From Amycolatopsis albispora (GTDB lineage: Bacteria > Actinomycetota > Actinomycetes > Mycobacteriales > Pseudonocardiaceae): a stretch of DNA of 64,000 nt. Positions 18,005 through 26,244 of the stretch are shown here, piece by piece (the stretch's first letter is position 1; the number at the start of each line of letters is the position of its first letter). The notes below the pieces were generated by a model, which worked only from the letters and a program-made list of their open reading frames with translations, had not been told where the DNA came from and ran no database searches. The stretch is from positions 7,564,001-7,628,000 of the forward strand of contig NZ_CP015163.1 of assembly GCF_003312875.1 (NCBI RefSeq), in the 5' to 3' direction. The translations under genes were made by a program, and so were the position numbers.

Positions 18005-18750
18005 GGTGAGCGATCCTCGCACGCCGGGGTGGCGGGTACCCAGTAGCGGTACCGGTGGTGCTCGGTGAAACCCAGCCGGTGGTACAGCGCGAGCGCCGGC
18101 GCGTTGGCCACCGACACCTGCAGTGCGCACCGGGTCGCTCCGCGTGCACCGGCCCACGCGCCCGCCGCGGCCATCAGGTCCGCGGCGAGCCCCTTGCGCC
18201 GGTACGCGGGTGCCACCGCCAGCCGTGACACGTGCAGGACGTCGTCCACCACCGCGGCCCGCACCGCGCCGACGGTCTCGGTGCCGGCTTCGACGACGCC
18301 GTAGCCGAGCGCGGGTGCCGTGGTGAGCACGTGCCGCTGCGCTTCGGACGGCTCGGTGGTGCCCGCGCACAACTCCCACCAACCGGGCGTGGGTTCGCCG
18401 AGGATGCGCGCGGTTTCGGCGGGGCCGCCCAGTGGTCCGACCAGCACCGACACCTCGTGCCCGGCTTCGTGTGCCACGTTCGGCACCCAGCCCCGGGCCG
18501 CGAGCGCGCGTTCGACGGGGCCGTGCTGGACCGCCTGCACCGCCGGTTCGAGGCCGTGCGAGTGGGCGAACTCACAAACCCGTTCCAGCGCCTCGGTGAC
18601 CGGCACCCCGGGGTCGCCGATGGCCAGCGCGGTGTTCGCGCGGCCGGTGAACCCGCCGGCCGCCCGGAACCACCAGGTCCCGAGCCACCGCCCGGTCACC
18701 GGCGGCCAGGCCAGTGCACACTGGAGTTCGAGTGTTTCCGCTGGTTCCAC
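18001..18750 (-). CDS. GNAT family N-acetyltransferase
   Basis: 249 residues. The conserved acetyl-CoA site is in the C-terminal half: LHVSRLAVAPAYRRKGLAADLMAAA carries the Q/RxxGxA-like loop, and NAPALALYHRLGF the final strand and helix. The N-terminal 120 residues look like a degenerate second GNAT fold. The acceptor is unknown. It is first in a minus-strand run with fbiA and fbiB and overlaps fbiA by four bases. The start is GTG 18750; a CACAAT box on the same strand (18763-18758) lies seven bases before it and may drive the run. Confidence 0.85.
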   Translation of the reverse strand: MEPAETLELQCALAWPPVTGRWLGTWWFRAAGGFTGRANTALAIGDPGVPVTEALERVCEFAHSHGLEPAVQAVQHGPVERALAARGWVPNVAHEAGHEVSVLVGPLGGPAETARILGEPTPGWWELCAGTTEPSEAQRHVLTTAPALGYGVVEAGTETVGAVRAAVVDDVLHVSRLAVAPAYRRKGLAADLMAAAGAWAGARGATRCALQVSVANAPALALYHRLGFTEHHRYRYWVPATPACEDRSP

Positions 18751-18754
18751 GGGC

Positions 18755-18763
18755 TAGATTGTG
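18755..18763. promoter_or_regulatory. Overlapping divergent -10 boxes
   Basis: On the plus strand TAGATT (18755-18760) would start transcription near 18767, 27 bases before the small gene at 18794. On the minus strand CACAAT (18763-18758) lies seven bases before the GNAT start. The boxes share three bases, so the two promoters may compete. Confidence 0.4.
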
Positions 18764-18793
18764 CACGTGGGCGCCGACTGGCTGGAGGAGTAG

Positions 18794-18970
18794 ATGAGCG
18801 TCTCCCGCAAGGACGACCGGCACAACGAGGACCTGGTCAACGAGATCGCGGACAGCTTCACCAAGGCCGTGCGCGCCAAGCAGGCGGAATCCGGCGGTGA
18901 CGAGCCGAAGCCCGCCTTCGTGATCACCGGCGACCAGCGCGACCGCGATCGGAAACGGCGCTCCCGCTGA
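18794..18970 (+). CDS. Small conserved hydrophilic protein, 58 residues
   Basis: Reads MSVSRKDDRHNEDLVNEIAD and then a short helix, an acidic glycine-containing linker, FVITGDQ and a strongly basic end (RDRDRKRRSR). GGAGGAG at 18784-18790 marks ATG 18794. It has no membrane segment, cysteine or recognisable domain; the charged ends suggest a nucleic-acid or protein-binding peptide. It lies between the GNAT gene and the ferredoxin gene, on the ferredoxin strand. The only support is the ribosome site, promoter box and codon pattern. Confidence 0.6.
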   Translation: MSVSRKDDRHNEDLVNEIADSFTKAVRAKQAESGGDEPKPAFVITGDQRDRDRKRRSR

Positions 18971-19061
18971 TTCGCATACTCCGGGTATGGTGACCCGGAA
19001 TGGGGTGTTCCAGGGGTCGGAATAAGGGTTGCCTCACCACCACGGACACCTCGTGACCGCG

Positions 19062-19067
19062 TAATGT
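19062..19067 (+). promoter_or_regulatory. Possible -10 box (TAATGT) for ferredoxin-dapC
   Basis: TAATGT lies 44-49 bases before the ferredoxin GTG, within a 140-base gap. No convincing -35 element is visible, so this is a weak call. Confidence 0.3.
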
Positions 19068-19110
19068 CGGCCGTGCGGCCAGACCGAACAGACACCTGCA
19101 GGAGAGCACT

Positions 19111-19431
19111 GTGACCTACGTGATCGCCGAGCCCTGCGTCGACGTGCTCGACAAGGCGTGCATCGACGAGTGCCCCGTCGATTGCATCTACGAGGGTGAT
19201 CGGATGCTCTACATCCACCCCGACGAGTGCGTGGACTGCGGCGCCTGCGAGCCGGTTTGCCCGGTCGAAGCCATCTACTACGAGGACGACGTGCCCGACG
19301 AGTGGGCTGCCTACACCAAGGCGAACGTGGACTTCTTCGACGAGCTGGGCTCGCCGGGCGGGGCGTCGAAGGTCGGCAAGACCAGCCACGACCCGCAGTT
19401 CATCAAAGACCTGCCCCCGCAGGGCGAATGA
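19111..19431 (+). CDS. fdxA: Seven-iron ferredoxin
   Basis: 106 residues. Two cluster motifs are visible: [17 protein letters not shown] at the N-terminus, giving a 3Fe-4S site, and [12 protein letters not shown] at residues about 40-51, giving a 4Fe-4S site. It is a soluble low-potential electron carrier; partners in actinobacteria are cytochromes P450 and ferredoxin reductases. GTG 19111 follows AGGAGA. Its stop overlaps the dapC start (ATGA), the pairing seen in M. tuberculosis (Rv1177-Rv1178), so it may be named fdxC by analogy. Confidence 0.95.
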   Translation: MTYVIAEPCVDVLDKACIDECPVDCIYEGDRMLYIHPDECVDCGACEPVCPVEAIYYEDDVPDEWAAYTKANVDFFDELGSPGGASKVGKTSHDPQFIKDLPPQGE

Positions 19432-20513
19432 GCGTCGCCCTACCCGATTTTCCCTGGGACTCGCTGGCCGCCGCGAAGGCGAAGGCGCAGGCCCACCCGG
19501 ACGGTGTGGTGGACCTGTCCGTCGGTACGCCGGTGGACCCGGTCCCGGCCGGTATCCGCGACGCGCTCGCGTCGGTCTCGGATGTGCCGGGATACCCGAC
19601 CACGCACGGAACCCCGGCGCTGCGCGCGGCGGCGATCGACGCGCTGCGCCGGCGGCACGGGGTCGAAGGCATCGAGCCGGACGCGGTGCTGCCCACGATC
19701 GGCTCCAAGGAGCTGGTCGCCTGGCTGCCGCGGCTGCTCGGCGCCGGTCCCGGTGACTTGGTGGTCATTCCCGAGGTGGCCTACCCGACCTACGAGGTCG
19801 GCGCGCTGCTCGCCGGGGCGACGGTGGCGCGTGCCGACGGGCTGACCCAGCTCGGCCCGCAGCGGCCCAAGCTGCTGTGGCTGAACTCGCCGTCCAACCC
19901 GACCGGGCGCGTGCTCGGCGTCGAGCACCTGCGCAAGGTGGTCGACTGGGCGCGCGAGCGCGGCACGATCGTGGTTTCCGACGAGTGCTACCTGGCGCTG
20001 GGCTGGGACGCCGAGCCGGTGTCGATCCTGCACCCGTCCGTCCACGGTGGACGGCTCGACGGGCTGCTCGCGGTGCACTCGCTGTCGAAGTCGGCGAACC
20101 TGGCCAGCTACCGCGCCGGGTTCGTCACCGGGGACCCGAAGCTGGTCGCCGAGCTGCTGGCGATCCGCAAGCACGCGGGCATGATCGTGCCGCGGCCGGT
20201 GCAGGAGGCGATGGTCGCCGCGCTGACCGACGACGAGGCGCTCGCCGCTCAGCGCGAGCGGTACGCCCGGCGGCGTGAGCCGCTGCGGAAGGCGCTCAAG
20301 GACAGCGGGTTCCGGATCGACCACTCCGAGGCCGGGCTGTACCTGTGGTCCACCCGCGACGAGGACGCCTGGCAGACCGTGGACTGGCTGGCCGAGCGCG
20401 GCATCCTGGCCGCGCCCGGCACCTTCTACGGCCCCGGCGGCGGCCGTCACGTGCGGATCGCGCTCACCGCCACCGACGAGCGCATCGAAACCGCCGTGCG
20501 GCGCCTTAAGTGA
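19428..20513 (+). CDS. dapC: N-succinyldiaminopimelate aminotransferase
   Basis: 361 residues, fold-type I PLP aminotransferase. [15 protein letters not shown] contains the PLP-binding lysine; [12 protein letters not shown] and VSDECYLAL are cofactor-binding loops. It converts N-succinyl-2-amino-6-ketopimelate to N-succinyl-LL-diaminopimelate with glutamate, between DapD and DapE, both also in this window. ATG 19428 sits in the ferredoxin stop. Its last eight bases overlap the convergent TetR gene. Assignment rests on similarity and synteny with Rv1178. Confidence 0.9.
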   Translation: MSVALPDFPWDSLAAAKAKAQAHPDGVVDLSVGTPVDPVPAGIRDALASVSDVPGYPTTHGTPALRAAAIDALRRRHGVEGIEPDAVLPTIGSKELVAWLPRLLGAGPGDLVVIPEVAYPTYEVGALLAGATVARADGLTQLGPQRPKLLWLNSPSNPTGRVLGVEHLRKVVDWARERGTIVVSDECYLALGWDAEPVSILHPSVHGGRLDGLLAVHSLSKSANLASYRAGFVTGDPKLVAELLAIRKHAGMIVPRPVQEAMVAALTDDEALAAQRERYARRREPLRKALKDSGFRIDHSEAGLYLWSTRDEDAWQTVDWLAERGILAAPGTFYGPGGGRHVRIALTATDERIETAVRRLK

Positions 20514-21111
20514 CTTTTCCCGCCACGGCGCGGTGGACGAAGTCGGTGAGCAGGTCGATGGCTTCGTCGTCGGACAGGTCGCGGCCGTCGCCCCCGGCGA
20601 CCAGCCAGGTGTAGGCGAACTGGTCCATCAGCGAGACCATCGCCGAGGTGACCAGGTCGGGTTCGCCCGGCAGATCGGTCAGGTTCGCGAAGTGCCCGAC
20701 GAGGTGCTTCTTGTCCTCGGCGGTCAGCTGCTGCAGGCGTTTGCCGAGTTCCGTGTTGACCATCGCGGCCTGGCGCAGCGCCACCATTTCCGGCAGGTGC
20801 GCGCGGTAGAACCGCCAGAAGTGCGCCACGTGCCAGCGCACCGCTGACCGCTTCGAGAAGTCCGGGTCGTGCCCCGGCGCCGTCACGTCCGCGTCCGCCT
20901 CGGCGAACATGTCCGTCAGCAGCGCTTCGAGCAGTTCTTCCTTGCTCGCGAAGTGGTTGTAGAACGAGCCCGCGGCCCGGCCGGCCTCGGCCGTGATGTC
21001 GGTGATCTTGGTGTTCAGATAGCCCTGCCTGGCGAACACGCGCCGCGCCGCGGCCTTGAGCGCCGCCTCGGTTTCGGCCGCCTTCTGCTTGCGGCTCGTC
21101 GCACTGGTCAC
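20506..21111 (-). CDS. TetR family transcriptional regulator
   Basis: 201 residues from GTG 21111, chosen because GGAGG lies five to six bases upstream; an in-frame GTG at 21117 overlaps that site. Residues about 15-60 form the helix-turn-helix (ARRVFARQGYLNTKITDITAEA, then SFYNHFASKEELLEALL). The C-terminal part is a helical ligand domain of unknown specificity. It is divergent from the flavin monooxygenase, with tandem palindromes between them, so it most likely represses that gene and itself. Tail-to-tail overlap with dapC. Confidence 0.9.
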   Translation of the reverse strand: MTSATSRKQKAAETEAALKAAARRVFARQGYLNTKITDITAEAGRAAGSFYNHFASKEELLEALLTDMFAEADADVTAPGHDPDFSKRSAVRWHVAHFWRFYRAHLPEMVALRQAAMVNTELGKRLQQLTAEDKKHLVGHFANLTDLPGEPDLVTSAMVSLMDQFAYTWLVAGGDGRDLSDDEAIDLLTDFVHRAVAGKVT

Positions 21112-21121
21112 CGCCACCTCC

Positions 21122-21179
21122 TTGACACCGCACGCTAGCAGTGGTCATAGTGAATCTAAATTCAGTGAATGGAGATTCA
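21122..21179 (+). promoter_or_regulatory. Promoter with tandem palindromic TetR operator
   Basis: TTGACA (21122-21127) and CATAGT (21146-21151) are 18 bases apart. Right after them come two similar dyads, TGAAT-N4-ATTCA, at 21151-21164 and 21166-21179, centred 15 bases apart. The second covers the GGAG ribosome site of the monooxygenase (ATG 21183). A repressor here would block both transcription and translation start. Confidence 0.7.
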
Positions 21180-21182
21180 GTT

Positions 21183-22529
21183 ATGCGGGTGCTGATCGCG
21201 GGGGCCGGGCCGACCGGGCTGACACTGGCCATCGAGCTGGCGCGGCGGGAGGTCGACGTGCGGGTGGTGGACAAGGCGGCGGAGTTCTTCGCCGGTTCAC
21301 GAGGGGACGGGCTGCAACCGCGCACGCTGGAGGTCTTCGACGACCTCGGCGTCGTGGAGGCGGTGCTCGAAGCCGGGATCACGCCACCGCCGATGCGCGC
21401 GTACGTGGCCGGTGAGTTCGTCGGCGAGCACATCATGTTCGAGCTGAGCGAGCCGACACCGGACGTGCCGTACCCCAACGGCTGCATGCTCGGCCAGTCG
21501 CGGACCGAGCAGATCCTGCGCGAGCGGCTGGCCGGGTTCGGGGTGCGTGTGGAACTCGGCACCGAGCTGACCGGGTTCACGCAGGACGACACCGGCGTCG
21601 ACGTGGTGCTGAACGGCACCGAGCGGACGCGCGTGGACTACCTGGTCGGGGCCGACGGCGGCAAGAGCTTCGTGCGGAAGTCGCTCGGGATCCCGTTCGA
21701 GGGCACCACGGACGAGTCGATCCGGCTGCTGGTCGGCGACGTCGCGGCCGACGGGCTGGACCACGACCGCGGCCACTGGTTCGGGCTGGGCCCCGATCCG
21801 CGGGAGGGGATCGTGCTCATGCCGCTGTCCGGTGGCGCGCAGTTCCAGTTCGCCGCGCCGCTGGAGGGCGAGCCGACGCTGGCCGGGTTGCAGGCGCTGC
21901 TCGACCGGTACTCCGGCGGCATGGGCATCCGGTTGCACGAGCTGACCTGGTCGACGGTGTGGCGGCCGAACACCCGGCTCGCCGCGCGGTACCGGGAGGG
22001 CCGGGTCTTCCTGGCGGGCGACGCCGCGCACACGCACCCGCCGACCGGCGGGCAGGGGCTCAACACCGGCGTGCAGGACGCGGCCAACCTGGGCTGGAAG
22101 CTCGCCGCCGAGGAGCACCTGGACACCTACGAGGCGGAACGCCTGCCGGTCGCGGCTTCGGTGCTGGGGCTGAGCACGGAGTCGCTGCGGAAGTACCTCG
22201 ACGGCGACGCCGACGCGCACCGGCGAGGGGCGGAGTACCACCAGCTCGGCATCAGCTACGCGGGCGGCCCGCTGGCCCGCGACGAACGCGCGGTGCCGGG
22301 CCGGGTGGTGGCCGGTGACCGCGCCCCGGACGCGCCGGTGGACGAGAAAACCCGGCTGTTCGACCTGTTCCGGGGTCCACATTGGACAACGCTGGCGTTC
22401 GGCTGCCCGGCGCCGGCGGAGGAGCACGCGCACTCGGTCGACGGGATCGCGCTGGAGATCTACGACGTGAAGCCCGGCACCATCGTCCGGGTGCGGCCGG
22501 ACGGCTACATCGGCTCGATCACGGCGTGA
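21183..22529 (+). CDS. FAD-dependent monooxygenase, aromatic hydroxylase type
   Basis: 448 residues. RVLIAGAGPTGLTLAIELAR binds the FAD adenosine, DYLVGADGGKSFVRK is the DG region contacting FAD and NADPH, and GDAAHTHPPTGGQGLN the second FAD ribose motif of class A flavoprotein hydroxylases. The C-terminal thioredoxin-like tail seen in phenol-hydroxylase relatives is short. Likely role: hydroxylation of an aromatic compound, for detoxification or secondary metabolism. Expression appears inducible through the divergent TetR protein and the tandem operator. Start ATG 21183 with GGAG at 21171-21174. Substrate unknown. Confidence 0.88.
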   Translation: MRVLIAGAGPTGLTLAIELARREVDVRVVDKAAEFFAGSRGDGLQPRTLEVFDDLGVVEAVLEAGITPPPMRAYVAGEFVGEHIMFELSEPTPDVPYPNGCMLGQSRTEQILRERLAGFGVRVELGTELTGFTQDDTGVDVVLNGTERTRVDYLVGADGGKSFVRKSLGIPFEGTTDESIRLLVGDVAADGLDHDRGHWFGLGPDPREGIVLMPLSGGAQFQFAAPLEGEPTLAGLQALLDRYSGGMGIRLHELTWSTVWRPNTRLAARYREGRVFLAGDAAHTHPPTGGQGLNTGVQDAANLGWKLAAEEHLDTYEAERLPVAASVLGLSTESLRKYLDGDADAHRRGAEYHQLGISYAGGPLARDERAVPGRVVAGDRAPDAPVDEKTRLFDLFRGPHWTTLAFGCPAPAEEHAHSVDGIALEIYDVKPGTIVRVRPDGYIGSITA

Positions 22530-22547
22530 CGCGCCGGGTCGCCGCCG

Positions 22548-23531
22548 TCAGCGCTTCAGGAGGACGGCGGCGGCCTCGTCGATTTCGGCGACCACGTCCG
22601 GCCACACCGAGCGCGCCACCGCGCATCGCAGGTGCTCGCGTTCCACGATGCGCCCCGCGATGAAGGCGACCGCCGGGTCCACGTCGGCGGCCATGGCGCG
22701 GACGCGCTCCGCGGCGACCACCGCGTCCTGGTGGTCACCGAGCACGGTCTGCAGGCGCTCGGCGGCCTTCACCAGCACCTTGATCGCCCGCTTCGCGGTC
22801 TTGTCCGGCGCGGCGGGCTTGGCCAGCTCACCGGCGTACCGCAGGCGCTTGCCGTGGATGCGCAACGCGTGCAGGTCGTCGTCCGGCGGGTTCTCCGGCA
22901 GGGCCGCCACCGCCTTGGCCAGCTTCCGGTACGGCTTCTTCAACGCCGAGACCAGATCCACCTCGCGCCGCTCGGGAACGTCCACTTCGGAGGATTCGAC
23001 CTCGACCTCGACCTCGGCTGGCCGCGCGAGCTGCGCGGTCATGGTCAGCGTGGTGGCGTAGCGGCTGCTGTTGAGGACCCTGGTCAGCCGCCGCTTCGCC
23101 TGGCCGCGCTGCGCGACGAACCGCGCGACCAGCTGCCTGGCCGCGAGCTGGTCGGTGGTTTCGAACTCCGCGACCACCTCACGCAGGTGCTCGATCAGCA
23201 CGTCGAAATCCCGCACCTCGCCGAGCGCGTTGCCGAGCCAGCCCAGCTCGGCGCGTGCCTCTTCGGCGGTCGGCCCGAGCGGGCCGCCCGACAGCTTCAG
23301 CACGCTGCGCATGCGCCGGATCGCCACCCGCAGCTGGTGCAGGTGCTCGGGATCGGTGCCCGCGCGGGTGCCCGGCTCGTGCTCGAGCACCGCGCGCAGC
23401 TGCCGGTCCAGCTTGGCGCGGACGTGCGCCACCGGCGGATCGTCCGGACCGGCCTTCGGCGATTGCGGCGGCAGACCGAGGTCCGCCGCGGTCCTGACCT
23501 GGGGCCGGGGTGGTGTCGTCACGGTGGTCAC
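22548..23531 (-). CDS. CHAD domain protein
   Basis: 327 residues, alpha-helical. The two CHAD hallmark helices are visible: LHQLRVAIRRMRSVLK in the first half and LHALRIHGKRLRYAGEL in the second, giving the conserved His/Arg/Lys surface that binds inorganic polyphosphate. No triphosphatase (CYTH) domain is attached. An acidic insertion (EVEVEVESSEVDVPE) sits in the middle. The start is GTG 23531, seven bases after TACCAT on the minus strand, so it is probably leaderless. It may bring polyphosphate-binding activity to granules or phosphate metabolism. Confidence 0.88.
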   Translation of the reverse strand: MTTVTTPPRPQVRTAADLGLPPQSPKAGPDDPPVAHVRAKLDRQLRAVLEHEPGTRAGTDPEHLHQLRVAIRRMRSVLKLSGGPLGPTAEEARAELGWLGNALGEVRDFDVLIEHLREVVAEFETTDQLAARQLVARFVAQRGQAKRRLTRVLNSSRYATTLTMTAQLARPAEVEVEVESSEVDVPERREVDLVSALKKPYRKLAKAVAALPENPPDDDLHALRIHGKRLRYAGELAKPAAPDKTAKRAIKVLVKAAERLQTVLGDHQDAVVAAERVRAMAADVDPAVAFIAGRIVEREHLRCAVARSVWPDVVAEIDEAAAVLLKR

Positions 23532-23538
23532 CCGGTTA

Positions 23539-23544
23539 ATGGTA
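23539..23544 (-). promoter_or_regulatory. -10 box (TACCAT) for the leaderless CHAD gene
   Basis: Minus-strand TACCAT ends seven bases before GTG 23531; no ribosome site lies between. Confidence 0.45.
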
Positions 23545-23570
23545 GGTGAACCGGATTGAGCCGATCGGGC

Positions 23571-24551
23571 TCAGTTGGCGTGCAGGGCCGCGTTCAGCTC
23601 GATGCCGGAGCCGGTGCGCGGCACCACTTCCACCGCGCCGTTGGCCGAGTTCCGGCGGAACAACGCGCCGGAGATGCCGGACAGCTCCCGCGCCTTGACC
23701 GTCTTGCCGTCGAAGCTCACCTTGGTGCCCGCGGTGACGTACAGCCCGGCTTCGACCACCGAATCGTCGCCGAGCGAGATGCCGATCCCGCCGTTCGCGC
23801 CGATCAGGCAGCGCTCGCCGATGGAGATGACCTCCTTGCCACCACCGGAAAGCGTGCCCATGATCGACGCGCCGCCGCCGACGTCACTGCCGTCGCCGAC
23901 CACCACACCGGCGGAGATCCGGCCTTCGACCATGGAGGCGCCGAGCGTGCCGGCGTTGTAGTTCACGAAGCCCTCGTGCATCACGGTGGTGCCGGTGGCC
24001 AGGTGCGCGCCGAGGCGGGCGCGGTCGGCGTCGGCGATCCGCACCCCGGACGGGGTGACGTAGTCGACCATGCGCGGGAACTTGTCCACGCCGTAGACGG
24101 TCACCGCGCCACGCGCGCGCAGCCGCAGCCGGGTCGCCTCGAAGCCCTCGACCGGGCACGGCCCGTGGTTGGTCCACACCACGTTGGCGAGCAGGCCGAA
24201 GATGCCGTCCAGGTTCTGCCCGTGCGGCCGGACCAGGCGGTGGGAGAGCAGGTGCAGGCGGAGGTAGACGTCGTGCGCGTCGGCCGGGGCGTCGGCGAGC
24301 CTGCCGATCCGGGTGCGCACGGCGACCACCTCGACGCCGCGGTCGGTGTCCTCGCCGAGCAGCGCGGCCGCGGCCTCACCGAGCGCCTCGACGGCTTCTT
24401 CCCGCGAAAGCCGCTCGGTGCCGTTGCCGGTGCCCGCGTCCGCCAGCTTCGGCTGGGGGTACCAGGTGTCCAGCACCACACCGTCGGTGCTGATGGTGGC
24501 CAGCCCGACGCCGCTGGCCCCGGTGGTCTCGGGTGAAGGGTTCTCGGTCAC
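23571..24551 (-). CDS. dapD: Tetrahydrodipicolinate N-succinyltransferase
   Basis: 326 residues, the long actinobacterial type. It transfers succinyl from succinyl-CoA to tetrahydrodipicolinate, committing it to the succinylase route to meso-diaminopimelate and lysine. The central part is a left-handed beta helix of hexapeptides ([20 protein letters not shown], then [16 protein letters not shown]). The N-terminal 130 residues are the actinobacterial trimer domain. The start is GTG 24551, seven bases after TACCGT on the same strand. dapE lies nearby on the other strand, as in M. tuberculosis. Confidence 0.93.
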   Translation of the reverse strand: MTENPSPETTGASGVGLATISTDGVVLDTWYPQPKLADAGTGNGTERLSREEAVEALGEAAAALLGEDTDRGVEVVAVRTRIGRLADAPADAHDVYLRLHLLSHRLVRPHGQNLDGIFGLLANVVWTNHGPCPVEGFEATRLRLRARGAVTVYGVDKFPRMVDYVTPSGVRIADADRARLGAHLATGTTVMHEGFVNYNAGTLGASMVEGRISAGVVVGDGSDVGGGASIMGTLSGGGKEVISIGERCLIGANGGIGISLGDDSVVEAGLYVTAGTKVSFDGKTVKARELSGISGALFRRNSANGAVEVVPRTGSGIELNAALHAN

Positions 24552-24558
24552 GGCTGAG

Positions 24559-24564
24559 ACGGTA
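24559..24564 (-). promoter_or_regulatory. -10 box (TACCGT) for leaderless dapD
   Basis: Minus-strand TACCGT ends seven bases before GTG 24551. Confidence 0.45.
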
Positions 24565-24576
24565 ACCGAGCCGTGG

Positions 24577-25017
24577 TCACCCTGTCGCCGTGGGCGCCTC
24601 GCGCAACCGTGTGCGGACAGTGTCCAAACCGGCCTTCAACTCGTCCAGTTGGCGCAGGCAAGCGGCGGCGTCCGGGCCGGTTTCCGCCTCGCAACCTGCG
24701 CGGCGGTAACCGTCGATGCCCGCTTGGAGTTGCTGCCCGGGTTCACGGAGAGCGACGAAGCTCTCGGCGAGCTTGTTCACCGTTCCGGTGAAGCTGCCGA
24801 GTTGCGTGACGTACTTCTCGCACAGCCAGAACCGCTGCTTCTCGGGTGCGGTGAAGCACGGGTCGGCGGTGAGCGCGTTGGCCTTGGTGAGCAGGACCTC
24901 CGGGGTCACCTCGTCCGGTTTCGGCCGGGTGGACCCGGAATCGTCACCACCGCAGCCGGCCAGCGCCAGCAGGGGGACCGCGAGCAGAGCGAGGAGGGAG
25001 GAACGGCGGGTACGCAC
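24577..25017 (-). CDS. Secreted lipoprotein, function unknown
   Basis: 146 residues. A basic start (VRTRRSS), a hydrophobic core and the lipobox LALAGC define a lipid-anchored exported protein. The mature part is helical and has four further cysteines (DPCF, LCEK, GCEAE, AACL) that could form two disulfides. GTG 25017 sits six bases after TACGGT on the minus strand. It is divergent from dapE with only 30 bases between the starts. No domain was recognised. Confidence 0.8.
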   Translation of the reverse strand: MRTRRSSLLALLAVPLLALAGCGGDDSGSTRPKPDEVTPEVLLTKANALTADPCFTAPEKQRFWLCEKYVTQLGSFTGTVNKLAESFVALREPGQQLQAGIDGYRRAGCEAETGPDAAACLRQLDELKAGLDTVRTRLREAPTATG

Positions 25018-25023
25018 CAGGTC

Positions 25024-25041
25024 ACCGTACTTCGGTAGGTT
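25024..25041. promoter_or_regulatory. Back-to-back leaderless promoters for the lipoprotein and dapE
   Basis: Minus-strand TACGGT (25029-25024) lies six bases before GTG 25017, and plus-strand TAGGTT (25036-25041) lies six bases before ATG 25048. The whole divergent control region is 30 bases. Confidence 0.6.
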
Positions 25042-25047
25042 GCGGCC

Positions 25048-26109
25048 ATGGCTTTGGACCTGCGTGCCGACCCGATCGACCTGACCGCCGCACTGGTGGA
25101 CGTGCCCAGCGAGTCCGGGCAGGAGGCGGCGCTGGCCGACATGGTGGAGGCGGCGCTGCGCGCGGACGCCCCGCACCTCGAGGTGGTCCGCAACGGCGAC
25201 GCGGTGCTCGCGCGCACGAACCTGGGCAGGCCGAGCCGGGTGATCCTCGCCGGGCACCTGGACACCGTGCCGGTCAACGGCAACCTGCCGGTCCGCCGCG
25301 AGGGCGGCCACCTGCACGGACTGGGCACAGTGGACATGAAGGGCGGTGACGCGGTCTTCCTGCACCTGGCCGCCGCGATCACCGAGCCGAAGCACGACGT
25401 CACCTTCATCTTCTACGACTGCGAGGAGGTCGACGCCGCGCGCAACGGGCTCGGCCGCATCGAGCGCGAACTGCCGGACTGGCTGCGTGCCGACCTGGCC
25501 ATCGTCGGCGAGCCGTCGAACGCGGTGATCGAGGCCGGTTGCCAGGGCACCATGCGTGTCCAGTTGAAGGTGCGCGGGCAGCGTGCGCACACCGCGCGCG
25601 CCTGGCGCGGGTCGAACGCGATCCACGGCCTGGTCGAGCCACTGCGGCGGCTGGCCGAGTACCACCCGCGGACACCGAAGATCGACGGCCTGACCTATCG
25701 CGAGGGCCTGCAGGCGGTGCGTGTGCACGGCGGGGTGGCCGGGAACGTGGTGCCGGACGAGGCGGTGCTGGAGATCAACCACCGGTTCGCCCCCGACCGC
25801 TCGCCCGCGCAGGCCGAGCAGCACCTGCGCCAGGTGTTCGAGGGCTTCGAACTGTCCGTTGTGGACATTTCGCCGGGGGCGCTGCCCGGGCTGGACGCGC
25901 CCGCCGCGCGTGAGCTGATCGAGGCCGCGGGCGGGCAGCCGGTGGCGAAGCTGGGCTGGACCGACGTGGCCCGGTTCTCCGCGCTGGGCATGGCGGCGGT
26001 CAACTTCGGCCCCGGCGACCCGGCGCTGGCGCACACCCAGCAGGAGAACGTCGCGGTTTCCGACATCACGCAGGTGGCCAAGGTCCTGCGGAGCTTCCTC
26101 GGCGGCTGA
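25048..26109 (+). CDS. dapE: Succinyl-diaminopimelate desuccinylase
   Basis: 353 residues, M20 metallopeptidase family. It releases succinate from N-succinyl-LL-diaminopimelate. Metal ligands are visible in order: [11 protein letters not shown] (His), TVDMKGGD (bridging Asp), YDCEEVD (catalytic Glu pair), VGEPSN (Glu) and, near the end, LAHTQQENV (His). The lid domain lies between about residues 170 and 285. ATG 25048 follows TAGGTT by six bases, so the transcript is probably leaderless. It completes the set with dapC and dapD. Confidence 0.94.
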   Translation: MALDLRADPIDLTAALVDVPSESGQEAALADMVEAALRADAPHLEVVRNGDAVLARTNLGRPSRVILAGHLDTVPVNGNLPVRREGGHLHGLGTVDMKGGDAVFLHLAAAITEPKHDVTFIFYDCEEVDAARNGLGRIERELPDWLRADLAIVGEPSNAVIEAGCQGTMRVQLKVRGQRAHTARAWRGSNAIHGLVEPLRRLAEYHPRTPKIDGLTYREGLQAVRVHGGVAGNVVPDEAVLEINHRFAPDRSPAQAEQHLRQVFEGFELSVVDISPGALPGLDAPAARELIEAAGGQPVAKLGWTDVARFSALGMAAVNFGPGDPALAHTQQENVAVSDITQVAKVLRSFLGG

Positions 26110-26150
26110 CTCGGCTGGGTGGGCTGAGCCGGTTTCAGCTTCGCGAGGCG

Positions 26151-26215
26151 TTGACGATCGGCGCTGGTGGGCGCTACCTTCGGTGTGCCCACCAACTGTT
26201 AAGAAAGTTTCCTAT
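26151..26215 (+). promoter_or_regulatory. Promoter and palindrome upstream of the GH9 gene
   Basis: TTGACG (26151-26156) and TACCTT (26175-26180) are 18 bases apart, a good sigma-70 pair. Downstream of the expected start point is the imperfect palindrome TTAAGAAAGTTTCCTAT (26199-26215, two mismatched pairs), unusually AT-rich for this window. It is placed where a repressor would block transcription. GTG 26245 follows AAAAGGGGA. Confidence 0.5.
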
Positions 26216-26244
26216 CTATTTCCGCCGCCGGAAAAGGGGAAACC

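Noticed and set aside
18767..18793. Eight-codon leader peptide (GTG to TAG) before the small gene at 18794
   Set aside because: It simply spans the likely transcription start and the GGAGGAG ribosome site of the real gene; nothing suggests attenuation.
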